DNA of 64,000 bases from DASUAS01 sp963819475. GTDB lineage: Bacteria > Actinomycetota > Acidimicrobiia > IMCC26256 > DASPTH01. The number at the start of each line of letters is the position of its first letter. Position 1 is the first letter of the stretch. Position numbers and translations under genes: made by a program. The stretch lies in the NCBI GenBank assembly GCA_963819475.1, contig CAWFWE010000001.1:186001-250000 (forward strand), in the 5' to 3' direction. Positions 1-8,013 of this stretch are shown here, one piece after another. The notes beneath the pieces were generated by a model, which saw nothing but the letters and a program-made list of their open reading frames with translations, was not told the origin of the DNA and made no database searches.

Positions 1-2
1 AA

Positions 3-1052
3 CGGTGGGGCGACTCCGGTGAGTGGGAGGGCCTGCTCGAGTTCCAGCGCGAGCTCGGTGCCCGCGGGTGGAGCGCGCCCGCATGGCCGGTCGAGCTCGG
101 CGGCCGCGGCCTCGGCGTCGAGGACCAGATCGCGTGCGACGCCGAGTTCAGCCACGCGCGGGCACCCCGGCGCATCGCGGTGTTCGGCGTGAAAAACGTA
201 GGGCCCACCATCGCCGCCGCGGGCACGCCTGAGCAGAAAGAGCACCTGCGGCGGATCCTCAGCGCCGACGAGGTGTGGTGTCAGGGCTTCAGCGAGCCCG
301 ACGCCGGAAGCGACCTCGCCGGGCTCCGGTGCCGGGCCGTCCTCGAGGGCGACCACTTCGTGGTGAACGGCTCGAAGGTGTGGACGTCGATCGGGATGTG
401 GGCCACGCACTGCATGCTGCTCGTGCGGACCGACCCGGACGCGCCCGCGCACCGCGGCATCTCGGCGCTGCTCGTGCCGCTCGACACGCCCGGCATCACC
501 CGTCGCCCGATCGTGCAGGCCACCGGCGACAGCGACTTCGCCGAAGTGGTCTACACGGACGTCGTCGTCCCGAAGAACGCGCTGCTCGGGCCGCTCCACG
601 GCGGGTGGGGCGTCACCATGGCCACGCTCGGCTACGAGCGGGCCGGGGTGATCGAGATCTCGGGCAACCTCATCACGGAGATCGAGGGGTTCCTCCGCGC
701 GGCCGCGCACGACGGCCGCCTGTCACGCGGCGACCGCGACCGCGGCGCCGCCATCTACACCCGGGCCCGGATCCTCGGGTGGCTGGGCGAGCGGTCGCTG
801 CTCGACGACGGCGGTGGTCCCAACGGGGGCGTCGCCGGGCTGATCAAGCTGGCGTGGTCGACGCTCGGTCAGTCGTTCGCGGAGTACGCGGCCGAAGTCG
901 ACGGCCTGGCGGCGATCGCGGGCGACGACATGCGCAACGGCCGCCGCCTGGTCGCCAGCCGGTCCAACACCATCGCCGGCGGCACCACCGAGGTGATGAA
1001 GAACATCATCGGCGAGCGCTCCCTCGGCCTCCCCCGCGAGTCGAAGGGATGA
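3..1052 (+). CDS. Acyl-CoA dehydrogenase, 5' truncated by window edge
   Basis: The frame is open from the first bases and encodes 349 visible residues. It begins inside the N-terminal alpha domain, with a family-typical RGWSAPAWPVELGGRGL stretch, and runs to a C-terminal GERSLGLPRE ending. The middle carries WCQGFSEPDAGSDLAGL and VNGSKVWTS, the FAD/substrate-binding beta domain of flavin acyl-CoA dehydrogenases. These enzymes introduce an alpha,beta double bond into acyl-CoA thioesters. In the C-terminal loop, where medium-chain enzymes have IYEGT with the catalytic Glu, this protein reads IAGGT, so the base may lie elsewhere or in a partner subunit, as in actinobacterial heteromeric FadE pairs. 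The TGA stop overlaps the ATG of the next gene, indicating an operon. The true start lies upstream of the window. Confidence 0.93.
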   Translation, partial: RWGDSGEWEGLLEFQRELGARGWSAPAWPVELGGRGLGVEDQIACDAEFSHARAPRRIAVFGVKNVGPTIAAAGTPEQKEHLRRILSADEVWCQGFSEPDAGSDLAGLRCRAVLEGDHFVVNGSKVWTSIGMWATHCMLLVRTDPDAPAHRGISALLVPLDTPGITRRPIVQATGDSDFAEVVYTDVVVPKNALLGPLHGGWGVTMATLGYERAGVIEISGNLITEIEGFLRAAAHDGRLSRGDRDRGAAIYTRARILGWLGERSLLDDGGGPNGGVAGLIKLAWSTLGQSFAEYAAEVDGLAAIAGDDMRNGRRLVASRSNTIAGGTTEVMKNIIGERSLGLPRESKG

Positions 1053-1897
1053 AAGTGATCGGTGTCGCCCCGCTGGCGCCGGCGCTCGGCGCGGAGATCA
1101 CGGGCGTCGACCTGCAGCAGCCAATCATGGGCGAGCAGGCCGCCGACCTGCGGGAGGCACTCACCCGCCACCTCGTCCTGTTCTTCCGTGAGCAGGACGT
1201 CACCGAGGAACAGCAGCTCGCGGTCGCGTCGGTGTTCGGGCCTCCGGTCTCGGCGAGCCTGGACCCCACGGAGGACCTGATGTTCGTGACCCTCGAGGAC
1301 GGCCCGGACAGCCCGCCCCAGTCGGACCGGTGGCACACCGACGTCCCGTTCGTGCGCGAACCGCCCGACGTCGCGGTGTTGAGCATGCGCACCGCGCCGC
1401 CGCTCGGCGGCGACACGATGTGGGTCAGCCTGTACGGCGCGTACGACTCGCTCTCCCCGGTGATGCAGGAGGTCGTGTGCGACCTGGAGCTGGAGCTCGA
1501 CCTCGGGCCCTCGGCCGACGCCATTGGCCGCCTGTACGGCGAGGAGGCGCAGCGCGAGGCGCTGCGGCGGTTCGAACCGGTGCGTCAGCCATTGGTGCGC
1601 GTGCATCCGGTGTCCGGCCGACCCGCGCTGTACCTCTGTGGTGCGTTCATGCGCGGGATCGCAGGCATGCACGCCGACGAGAGCGCGGCGTTGCTGGAGC
1701 TGCTCCGCGCCCCGCTCGAGGATCCGAACCTGCAGTGCCGGTGGCGATGGCACGAGCACGACGTCGCGATCTGGGACGAACGCTGCACCAACCACCGAGG
1801 CCTCTCCGACCACTTCCCCGCCCGCCGCGTGGTGCGCCGCTGCCTCGCCGGTCGCGGCCGCCCGGTCGGGCCCGCGACGGGATCGGTCGTCCCGTGA
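1049..1897 (+). CDS. TauD/TfdA-family Fe(II)/2-oxoglutarate dioxygenase
   Basis: The product has 282 residues, normal for the family. The ATG sits in an ATGA overlap with the preceding stop. The N-terminus (PALGAEITGVDL) is the typical TauD opening. Iron ligands are visible as WHTD (His96, Asp98) and the distal His249 in RCTNHRGLSDH, followed by arginines expected to bind 2-oxoglutarate. Such enzymes hydroxylate small organic substrates, often next to a sulfonate, ether or carboxylate, but the substrate cannot be read from the sequence. Its place between an acyl-CoA dehydrogenase and two AhpD-like genes suggests one step in a catabolic or detoxification operon. It ends in a GTGA overlap with the next gene. 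Confidence 0.9.
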   Translation: MKVIGVAPLAPALGAEITGVDLQQPIMGEQAADLREALTRHLVLFFREQDVTEEQQLAVASVFGPPVSASLDPTEDLMFVTLEDGPDSPPQSDRWHTDVPFVREPPDVAVLSMRTAPPLGGDTMWVSLYGAYDSLSPVMQEVVCDLELELDLGPSADAIGRLYGEEAQREALRRFEPVRQPLVRVHPVSGRPALYLCGAFMRGIAGMHADESAALLELLRAPLEDPNLQCRWRWHEHDVAIWDERCTNHRGLSDHFPARRVVRRCLAGRGRPVGPATGSVVP

Positions 1898-2313
1898 CCC
1901 TCGGCGAGTTTCCGACCTGGCTCCCGGTGGGGTCCGATGCGGCCGAGCCGGTCGACGTGTTCGGTCTCCTGCCTGCCGGCGAGGAACAGCTTCGGCGCCT
2001 CGCCGCCTCGGTGTGGAGCGCGGACGTCGACCGGGCCACGCTCGAGCTGTGTCGCGATCGCATCGACGCGCTGATCACGGGCGCCGCTCGTCCACCGGCA
2101 CCCGACCGGCCGACGGCCGCCCAGCGCGCGGCCGCCGACTTCGCCGAGCAGTTCGTGCTCGATCCCCACGGTTGCACCGACGAGCAGATGCACGCGCTGC
2201 AGGACCACTTCACGCCACCCCAGCTCGCCACGCTCACCATCGCCATCGCGGTGTTCGACGCCCTCGCGCGCGCCCGCGCCGTCCTCGCTCGACCCCAGGA
2301 GGGAAGCCCATGA
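1894..2313 (+). CDS. Carboxymuconolactone decarboxylase/AhpD-superfamily protein without CxxC
   Basis: This 139-residue protein starts at GTG inside a GTGA overlap with the dioxygenase. Its C-terminal half (ADFAEQFVLDPHGCTDEQMHALQDHFTPPQLATLTIAIAVFDALARARAVL) has the helical pattern of CMD/AhpD-like proteins. Only the general fold is recognisable: there is no CxxC peroxidatic motif, and the only clear cysteines are isolated. It may be a non-catalytic partner of the next gene, which carries the redox motif. The two genes overlap by 4 bp (ATGA), so they are translationally coupled. A carboxymuconolactone-type decarboxylase activity is possible but unsupported. Confidence 0.7.
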   Translation: MTLGEFPTWLPVGSDAAEPVDVFGLLPAGEEQLRRLAASVWSADVDRATLELCRDRIDALITGAARPPAPDRPTAAQRAAADFAEQFVLDPHGCTDEQMHALQDHFTPPQLATLTIAIAVFDALARARAVLARPQEGSP

Positions 2314-2819
2314 GGATCCAACCGCCCGCCGGTGGCCAGAGCATCTTCGACCACCAGCCTGCGCTCTTCGAGTCGTTCAACGTGCTCTACGGCACGTTGT
2401 GGACGCTCGGTGCGCTCGAGCAGCCGGTCAAGGAGACGGCGCGGATCCGCAACGCCCGGTTGGTCGACTGCGGCCTCTGAAGGAACCTCCGCTTCGCAGG
2501 TGCGAAGCAGCAGGGACTGGACGAGGACATGATCGAGCGCATCGGCGACCCCGGCGACGTCGCCGCGCTGCCCCGCCGGCTGCGACTCGCCGTGACCACT
2601 GCCGACGCCGTCGTCACCGATCCCGCGGGCACGCCCGAGGCGCTCCGGCGCGAGCTGCTCGAGGAGTTCACGCCGGGGGAGATCGTCGAGCTCGTGCTCA
2701 CGACGGCCCTCGCGTCGGCGTTTTCGCGGGCGGCCATCGCGTGGGGCCCTCCGGAGGCGATGCCGACGCTCGAGGTGCCGACCCCGACGCCGGACCCCGC
2801 CGGCCGCTACGACGGCTGA
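2310..2819 (+). CDS. Candidate selenoprotein: AhpD/CMD-family CxxU protein (in-frame TGA at 2478-2480)
   Basis: Read through the TGA, the frame gives 169 residues from the ATG at 2310 to TGA at 2817-2819. The sequence before the TGA (ETARIRNARLVDCGL) and after it (RNLRFAGAKQQGLDEDM) are both family-typical and in one frame. In Cys-containing relatives this site reads CxFCRN, so TGA (codon 57) replaces the second, peroxide-attacking Cys of CxxC, giving Cys54-Gly-Leu-Sec57. A hairpin starting 10 bases after the TGA resembles a bacterial SECIS. AhpD-like CxxU selenoproteins are a known class in metagenomes. The likely role is thiol-dependent peroxide or alkyl hydroperoxide reduction. The alternative is a Cys-to-stop mutation or sequence error. 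The gene overlaps the preceding gene by 4 bp and the convergent synthetase by 13 bp. Confidence 0.75.
2478..2508 (+). promoter_or_regulatory. SECIS-like hairpin following in-frame UGA
   Basis: After TGA (2478-2480) come 10 bases, then GCTTCGC (2491-2497), loop AGGT (2498-2501) and the exact complement GCGAAGC (2502-2508). The 7-bp stem, the loop with early G residues and the 17-base TGA-to-loop distance fit the known bacterial SECIS pattern. The loop resembles the AGGU of the E. coli fdhF element. The codons making the loop (GCA, GGT) are uncommon in this GC-rich window, which favours GCC/GCG and GGC; this hints at selection on the RNA. The hairpin also encodes conserved residues (RFAGAK), so part of the pairing could be chance. 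Confidence 0.7.
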
Positions 2820-4351
2820 CGCGCGTACTCGTCGCGCAGCCGGCGCTTGGAGAGCTTGCCGGCGTCGGTGCGCGGGAGCGACGCCCGGAACTCGACCCGG
2901 CGGGGGCACTTGTACTTCGCCAGCTGCGCCCGGCAGTGTGCGAGCAGCTCGTCGGCGAGCGCGTCGCCGGGCACCGGGCCGGCGACGGGTTGCACGACGG
3001 CGACGATCGACTCGCCCCACTCGGCGTCGGGCACCCCGATGACCGCGACGTCGCCGACCGCCGGGTGCGTCGCCAGCACCGCCTCGACCTCCTGGGGGTA
3101 CACGTTGACGCCCCCCGTGATGATCATGTCCTTGGCGCGGTCGCAGACGAAGAGGTAGCCGTCGTCGTCGAGGTAACCGACGTCGCCGATGGTGAAGAGC
3201 CGCCCGCGGTACGCGGCGCGCGTCGTCTCGGCGTCGCCGACGTACTCGAACGACGGCGCGTCGGAGCCGTAGTAGATGCCACCGATCTCACCCGGGCCCA
3301 GCTCGCGACCGTCGTCGTCGAGGATGGCCAGGCGCGTGCCCCGGATGGCGCGTCCGACGGTGCCCGGCTTCTCCAACCACCGATGCGGCTTGGCGATCGT
3401 CGCCGGACCCTCCATGCCGCCGTACGTCTCCCAGACCACCGGGCCCCACCACTCCAGCATCCGGCGCTTCACCTCGCGCGGGCACGGCGCCGCCGAATGC
3501 ACGACCGAATGCAGGCTCGACACGTCGGCGCGCGCCCGCACCGCCTCCGGCAGCTGCAACAGCCGGTGGAACTGTGTCGGCACCATGTACGCGGAGAACA
3601 CCCGATGCTCCGCGACGAGGCGCAGGGCCTCCTCGGGGTCGAAGCGGCGCATGATCACGAGCCCGTGCCCCACGTTGAGCGCGCCGGCCCAGTAGGCGTG
3701 GCTGCCGCCGTGGTACATGGCGGTCGACACGAGGTGCGGCCCGCCGAAGGGCACGAAGTCGAAGGCGCGGCCGAAGGTGGCGGCGTCGTTCGCCACCTGC
3801 GCGGGGTCGCCCTCCGGTGGTGGCCGCCGGATGCCCTTCGGGCGGCCGGTGGTACCCGACGTGTAGACGAACAACGACCCCGGCGCGCGGTCGGGCGGTG
3901 TCGTCGTCGGGTACGACGCGCGCGCGTCGGCGAGCGGCTCGAACCGTTCGACGGCTCCGGTCGCGAACGCGGCCCTCAGCGGGCCGACGTCGACCGTCGC
4001 CACCTGTGCCGCGTAACGCTCGTCCGTCACCAGGACGGACGCGTCGGAGTGCCCGAGGATCGTGGCCACCTCGGTCTCGGTGAGCAAGGTGTTGAGCGGG
4101 ATGAAGTACCAGCCCGCCTCGTGGCACGCCAACGACCACTCCACGAGTCCGATTCCGTTGGGCAGCAACGCGGCGACCGCGTCACCGCGCTGCACGCCGC
4201 GGGCGCGCAGCAGGTGCACGAGCTGATGGGCACGTCCGGCGAGCTCGGCGTAGCTGCACGCGCCGTCGGGCGACGTCACGATCGCGGGGAGGTCGGGATG
4301 GTCCTCGGCGATCCACCAGAACCCGAGGCGCTGGTCCCACACCGACGCCAT
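2807..4351 (-). CDS. AMP-dependent acyl-CoA synthetase (ANL superfamily)
   Basis: The 514-residue product has the full set of ANL motifs: the phosphate-binding YTSGTTGRPKG loop, WETYGGMEG, the FTIGDVGYLDDDGYLFVCDRAKDMI hinge region, GGVNVYPQEVEAVLATHP, and a C-terminal LPRTDAGKLSK with the catalytic lysine. It activates a carboxylic acid as the acyl-adenylate and transfers it to CoA. The start is ATG at 4351, sharing one base with the stop of the upstream enoyl-CoA hydratase. This ECH-synthetase pair is paralogous to the pair at 33.0-35.3 kb. Substrate is not deducible; the context suggests a steroid or cyclic acid fragment. Its 3' end overlaps the candidate selenoprotein gene on the other strand. 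Confidence 0.93.
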   Translation of the reverse strand: MASVWDQRLGFWWIAEDHPDLPAIVTSPDGACSYAELAGRAHQLVHLLRARGVQRGDAVAALLPNGIGLVEWSLACHEAGWYFIPLNTLLTETEVATILGHSDASVLVTDERYAAQVATVDVGPLRAAFATGAVERFEPLADARASYPTTTPPDRAPGSLFVYTSGTTGRPKGIRRPPPEGDPAQVANDAATFGRAFDFVPFGGPHLVSTAMYHGGSHAYWAGALNVGHGLVIMRRFDPEEALRLVAEHRVFSAYMVPTQFHRLLQLPEAVRARADVSSLHSVVHSAAPCPREVKRRMLEWWGPVVWETYGGMEGPATIAKPHRWLEKPGTVGRAIRGTRLAILDDDGRELGPGEIGGIYYGSDAPSFEYVGDAETTRAAYRGRLFTIGDVGYLDDDGYLFVCDRAKDMIITGGVNVYPQEVEAVLATHPAVGDVAVIGVPDAEWGESIVAVVQPVAGPVPGDALADELLAHCRAQLAKYKCPRRVEFRASLPRTDAGKLSKRRLRDEYARQPS

Positions 4352-5130
4352 CAGCGGAAGCGGGGCGCGCGCTTCGGGGCCACGCCCGGCTTCTGCCCCG
4401 GCGGCGGGTTCCCGACGTGGGTGTAGATGATCCCGGTCTGCAGCGCGGCAGAGCGGGTGGCATCGAGCGACTCCCAGATCGCCCGCACCGTGCCCTGGAT
4501 GGCCTCCGGGCGACGCGCCGCGATCTCGGCCGCCAGCTCCTGGGCGCGCGACCACAACTCCTCGCGCGGCACGATCTCGGTGACGATGCCGAGCCGCAAC
4601 GCGGTAGCCGCGCTGAGACGCTCCTCGTTCCCGAGCAGCGCCCAGCGCAGGACGTCGCCGAGCGGGACGTTGCGGTGCAGCAGGCCGATGGGCTCGAGCA
4701 CCGACGTGACGCCGCGCGACGTGTGCGGATCGAAGAAGGTCGCGTCCTCCGAGCAGATGATGATGTCCGACTCGTTCACGAAGTACTGGCCGCCGCCCGC
4801 GCACATGCCCTGCACCGCGGCGACGACGGGCTTCCAGCACTTGTGCGCCTTCGGCCCCACCAGGAACCCGGGGTCGGCCTGGTTCCAGATGTTGAGGTGG
4901 TACCACCACACACCCTCGGTCACGTCGATGCCGGTGCAGAAGGCGCGGTCGCCCTCGGCGCGCAGCACGACGGCGTGGATGTCGTCGGTGTCGCGCACGG
5001 TGCGCCATACGTCGACGACCTCCGCGGCCATCGTCTCGTTGAACGAGTTGAGGGTCTCGGGCCGGTTCAGCGTGAGGGTGGCGACGTGGTCGTCGCCGAC
5101 CTCGAAGATGATCGTGGAGTAGTCGCCCAC
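4351..5130 (-). CDS. Enoyl-CoA hydratase/isomerase family protein
   Basis: This 259-residue crotonase-fold protein starts at GTG with a GGAGGAG ribosome site 7 bases upstream (5138-5144). The first oxyanion-hole region is FCTGIDVTEG, the second AVQGMCAGGGQYF, followed by SEDATFFDPHTSRGV. Family members hydrate enoyl-CoA or isomerise double bonds. The sequence is close in style to the ECH at 34.5 kb (shared AVQGMC, ICS-DDATFFD and RWALLGN-like stretches), and both are followed by an acyl-CoA synthetase, so the pair appears duplicated. The C-terminal tail (GQKPGVAPKRAPRFR) is basic and lies beyond the core fold. The exact reaction is not determinable from motifs. Confidence 0.92.
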   Translation of the reverse strand: MGDYSTIIFEVGDDHVATLTLNRPETLNSFNETMAAEVVDVWRTVRDTDDIHAVVLRAEGDRAFCTGIDVTEGVWWYHLNIWNQADPGFLVGPKAHKCWKPVVAAVQGMCAGGGQYFVNESDIIICSEDATFFDPHTSRGVTSVLEPIGLLHRNVPLGDVLRWALLGNEERLSAATALRLGIVTEIVPREELWSRAQELAAEIAARRPEAIQGTVRAIWESLDATRSAALQTGIIYTHVGNPPPGQKPGVAPKRAPRFR

Positions 5131-5176
5131 CAGTGGTCTCCTCCGCGCCGACGTCTCGGGCCCCGGGCCCCGGCCC

Positions 5177-5200
5177 GGAAAAGAGGTTACCGATTTCCCG
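5177..5200 (-). promoter_or_regulatory. Promoter-like motif upstream of the ECH-synthetase pair
   Basis: On the minus strand this reads AAATCGGTAACCTCTTTTCC, with TAACCT a plausible actinobacterial -10 box (TAnnnT) about 55 bases before the GTG at 5130. A closely similar block, AAATCAGGTACCTTTTTTC, lies upstream of the MaoC gene (16863-16886). The near-palindromic GGTnACC core might also be a regulator site. Confidence 0.4.
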
Positions 5201-5215
5201 ATGCGCCCGCCAGGC

Positions 5216-6010
5216 TCAGGGCGCCGGCCGGTGGTACCCGGGCGGGCGGCGCTCCCGCCAGGCGCGGACCGCCTCGCGGTGGTCGTCGGTGCCGCCCGAG
5301 GCCACCATGCGCCCGGTCTCGCGCGGCAGCGCCTCGCCCAGCGACAGGTGCAGCGCGTCGTGCACGTTGGCCTTCATGCCACTGAACGCGTCGGTGGGCC
5401 CGGACGCGAGCTCCTCGGTCCACGCCATCCAGGCCTCGGCGAACCCGGCGTCGGGCACGACCCGGTTCACCAGCCCGAGCGCGTGCGCGTCGCGCGCGTC
5501 GAGCGACGCGTTCGACACGAGCAGCTCCAGCGCGCGCGACGGCCCGACCAGCCGGGTGAGGAACCACGCGCCGCCGAAGTCCCCCGAGAACGCGAGGCGG
5601 GCCCAACCGGTGACGAGCCGAGCCGACTCGGCGGCGATGCGGAGGTCGCAGGCCAACGCCAGCGCCATCCCGGCGCCGACCGCAGGACCGTTGACCGCGG
5701 CGACGGTCAGCTTCGGGTGCTCGTGCAGCGCTCGCGCCAGCTGAGCGTCGGCCAGCAGCGCGGCCGCGCGCGCGTCGACGTCGAGCATCGCCCGTTCGCC
5801 GAGGTCGCCCTTCACGTCGCCGCCGGCGCAGAACGCGGTCCCCGCCCCGGTCAGCACGACGCAACCGATGTCGTCGCGCGCGGCGGACTCGTCGAGCGCG
5901 CGCGTGATCGGCTCGCGCATCTCGGGGTGCAGGGCGTTCCGACGCTCGGGTCGGTTCAGGGTGATCACCGCGACGCGGTCGTGCCACGCGATCGTGACGA
6001 CGTCAGCCAA
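5216..6010 (-). CDS. Enoyl-CoA hydratase/isomerase family protein
   Basis: The crotonase-family product has 264 residues if translation starts at TTG 6010, which overlaps the P450 stop by 8 bases; no better start is in frame nearby. Motifs: NRPERRNALHPEM, FCAGGDVKGD (first oxyanion-hole segment), VNGPAVGAGMALALACDLRIA (second), and a C-terminal region rich in Arg and Pro. It is expected to act on a CoA thioester as hydratase or isomerase. Position directly after a P450 suggests the two work in one oxidation route. It is separated from the next minus-strand ECH by about 85 bases holding a promoter-like motif, so it probably closes the P450 operon. The start codon is the uncertain part. Confidence 0.88.
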   Translation of the reverse strand: MADVVTIAWHDRVAVITLNRPERRNALHPEMREPITRALDESAARDDIGCVVLTGAGTAFCAGGDVKGDLGERAMLDVDARAAALLADAQLARALHEHPKLTVAAVNGPAVGAGMALALACDLRIAAESARLVTGWARLAFSGDFGGAWFLTRLVGPSRALELLVSNASLDARDAHALGLVNRVVPDAGFAEAWMAWTEELASGPTDAFSGMKANVHDALHLSLGEALPRETGRMVASGGTDDHREAVRAWRERRPPGYHRPAP

Positions 6011-7229
6011 CGTTCCACACCAGCGGCAGGTTGTCGACGCCGGCGACGCCACCGACGTGGAACTGCACCTCGGCGCCGTCGGCGATGTGGTACTCGGGAA
6101 TGCGGCGGTGCCACTCCTCCACCGCGATGCGCAACTCGAGGCGGGCGAGGTGCGAACCGAGACAACGGTGTGGTCCGGATGCGAACGCGATGTGGCGGTT
6201 GCTGGCCCGGTCGACGTCGAACCGGTCGGCGTCGGGGAAGGCGAGTGGATCACGGTCGGCCGCCGGGATCGACAGGAGCACGCGGTCGCCCGCCTTCATG
6301 GGGCAACCGGCGAACTCGACGTCGCGCGTGACGATGCGATTCGTGGTGACGATCGAGTACATCCGCAGCGCCTCCTCGACGAAGGCGGGGATGCGGTCCG
6401 GCTGCTCGGTGACGAGCCGCCGGTGCTCCGGGTGCTCGGCGAGGTGGAGGAAGGCGTAGCCGAGCTGCCCGGCCACGGTGTCGAGGCCCGCGGCATAGAG
6501 CAGGGTGCAGATCTGGCGGAGCTCGTCGTCGTCGAGCGGCCGGCCGTCGACCTCCAGGTCGAGCAGGTAGCTGACGATGTCGTCCTCGCGCTCACGCCGT
6601 CGTTCCTCGACCACTGCGCCCATGTACTCGGACATCGCCCCGATGTACGCGCCGGTCATCGACTGCGCCTCGGAGAACCCCAGGTCGGCCGCCTGCCGCA
6701 TTCCGGCTTCGACGCGGTCGACGAAGTCGCCGACTCCACCCTTCGGCAGGCCCATCAGGCGCAGGAAGATCATGGTCGGGTACTGGCGCGCGAAGTCGCG
6801 GTTCACGTCGCAGTGGCCCTGCCCCACGAAGCCGTCGATGAGCTCGACGCACCACGAGCGGATCATCGGTTCGAGCGTGTCGATCGACTGCGGCGCGAAC
6901 AGCGGCGTCAGGAGCTGCCGGTACTTCGTGTGCTCCGGCGGGTCGAGCTCTTCCGGGATCATGCCCCGCACCGCGTCGGCTTCGGCCGGATCGATGAGCT
7001 TCGGCCCTTCGTACACGTGGAGCACGGAACGACTGGAGAAGAGCTCCGGCGTACGCAGCGCCTCGTGGACGTCGTCGTAGCGCATCAACGTCCACACGTC
7101 CCAGTGCTCGGCCGCGTCGCGGGCGACGAACGCGCGGGACTCCTCGCGCAGGCGGTCCCAGGTCGACCACGGCGCCCGGACCAGCTCGGGATCGCTCGTG
7201 TAGTTCCAGGCGCCCCGCTCCGTCGTCAC
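6003..7229 (-). CDS. Cytochrome P450
   Basis: A 408-residue bacterial class I P450, starting at GTG 7229 (an ATG-like start 36 bases upstream is possible). The I-helix reads YAAGLDT (oxygen-activating A-G-x-D-T), the K-helix EALR (ExxR, about 286-289), and the haem loop FASGPHRCLGSHLARLEL with Cys356 as thiolate ligand. It has no membrane anchor, so it is cytosolic and needs ferredoxin and reductase partners, which are not in the window. P450s in this setting often hydroxylate steroid, terpene or fatty acyl substrates. It lies between a TetR gene and an ECH. An operator-like palindrome at 7240-7256 sits immediately before the start, so repression by that TetR is likely. Confidence 0.95.
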   Translation of the reverse strand: MTTERGAWNYTSDPELVRAPWSTWDRLREESRAFVARDAAEHWDVWTLMRYDDVHEALRTPELFSSRSVLHVYEGPKLIDPAEADAVRGMIPEELDPPEHTKYRQLLTPLFAPQSIDTLEPMIRSWCVELIDGFVGQGHCDVNRDFARQYPTMIFLRLMGLPKGGVGDFVDRVEAGMRQAADLGFSEAQSMTGAYIGAMSEYMGAVVEERRREREDDIVSYLLDLEVDGRPLDDDELRQICTLLYAAGLDTVAGQLGYAFLHLAEHPEHRRLVTEQPDRIPAFVEEALRMYSIVTTNRIVTRDVEFAGCPMKAGDRVLLSIPAADRDPLAFPDADRFDVDRASNRHIAFASGPHRCLGSHLARLELRIAVEEWHRRIPEYHIADGAEVQFHVGGVAGVDNLPLVWNVG

Positions 7230-7239
7230 TCGGGCGATC

Positions 7240-7256
7240 GTGGCACAGTGCGCCAA
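7240..7256. promoter_or_regulatory. Operator-like palindrome before the P450 gene
   Basis: GTGGCACAGTGCGCCAA matches the palindrome at 7957-7973 at 14 of 17 positions. It lies between the TetR stop and the P450 start. The likely ligand is the TetR encoded between the two sites. Confidence 0.55.
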
Positions 7257-7272
7257 CCTCCGCAACGAACCG

Positions 7273-7923
7273 TCAGGCCGGTGCCGCCGCGATCGCCGCG
7301 TGCAGGCGGCCCAGCAGGTCGAACGCCGTCTCGAGGCGCGAGGAGAGGTCGGTCCCGGCGCCCTGTTCGAGCGCGTGGGTGTACACGTACCAGATCACCG
7401 CGGCGAACGCCGCCGCGAGCACACCCACCTTCTCCGCGTCGTCGTTGCCGAACGCGAGCCGTTGCCGCACGACCGCCTCGAGCTCGGCGCTCAACGCGCT
7501 CATCGCGCGGCTCTCCGACTGGATGACGTCGGGGGCGTCCCGCACGATCTCGCTCCAGAGGGTCACCGTCTCGGCCTCGAGGAGTGCGGTCGGCTCCGAG
7601 GGGTCGCGGCCCGCGCCGAGCTCGCGGAACCAGGCGTGGAACCCGTCGAGCAGGCTCTCGTCGGCCGGGCGCGCGAGCAGCGCCGCGCACATGCGGCGGG
7701 ACTCGCGTCGCGGGACCGCAGTGAGGATGTCGCGGGGGTTGCGGAAGTAGCGGAAGAACGTGCGGGTCGAGATCCCCGCCTCGGCCGCGATCTGGTCGAC
7801 GGTAACGTGGTCGAGCCCCCGCTCGCGGAGGAGCTGCAGGCCGGCCCGCTCGATGCGCAGCGACATCTGGACCCGCCGCCGTTCCCAGGCGTCCCCGGCC
7901 CGTTCCGCGTCCACTGCCGTCAT
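7273..7923 (-). CDS. TetR-family transcriptional regulator
   Basis: This 216-residue protein has an N-terminal helix-turn-helix (VDQIAAEAGISTRTFFRYF, roughly residues 44-62) and a divergent C-terminal ligand domain, as in TetR repressors. The start is ATG 7923. It is divergent from the solute-binding protein gene at 8014 and upstream of the P450-ECH genes. Two similar palindromes, one in the divergent promoter (7957-7973) and one before the P450 (7240-7256), make a local repressor role likely. The ligand is unknown; by context it would be a CoA thioester or the imported substrate. Confidence 0.92.
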   Translation of the reverse strand: MTAVDAERAGDAWERRRVQMSLRIERAGLQLLRERGLDHVTVDQIAAEAGISTRTFFRYFRNPRDILTAVPRRESRRMCAALLARPADESLLDGFHAWFRELGAGRDPSEPTALLEAETVTLWSEIVRDAPDVIQSESRAMSALSAELEAVVRQRLAFGNDDAEKVGVLAAAFAAVIWYVYTHALEQGAGTDLSSRLETAFDLLGRLHAAIAAAPA

Positions 7924-7956
7924 CCCGTCAGTCTCCCATCCGCTGACGAGAAAACT

Positions 7957-7973
7957 TTGGCAGAGTGTGCCAA
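7957..7973. promoter_or_regulatory. TetR operator-like palindrome in divergent promoter
   Basis: TTGGCAGAGTGTGCCAA has perfect 6-bp arms (TTGGCA/TGCCAA) around 5 bases. It lies between the TetR start (7923) and the solute-binding protein start (8014), a standard location for autoregulation. Confidence 0.65.
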
Positions 7974-8013
7974 GATGCGCCCGACGACAGCACCGGACCG
8001 GGGGGTACGTGCC

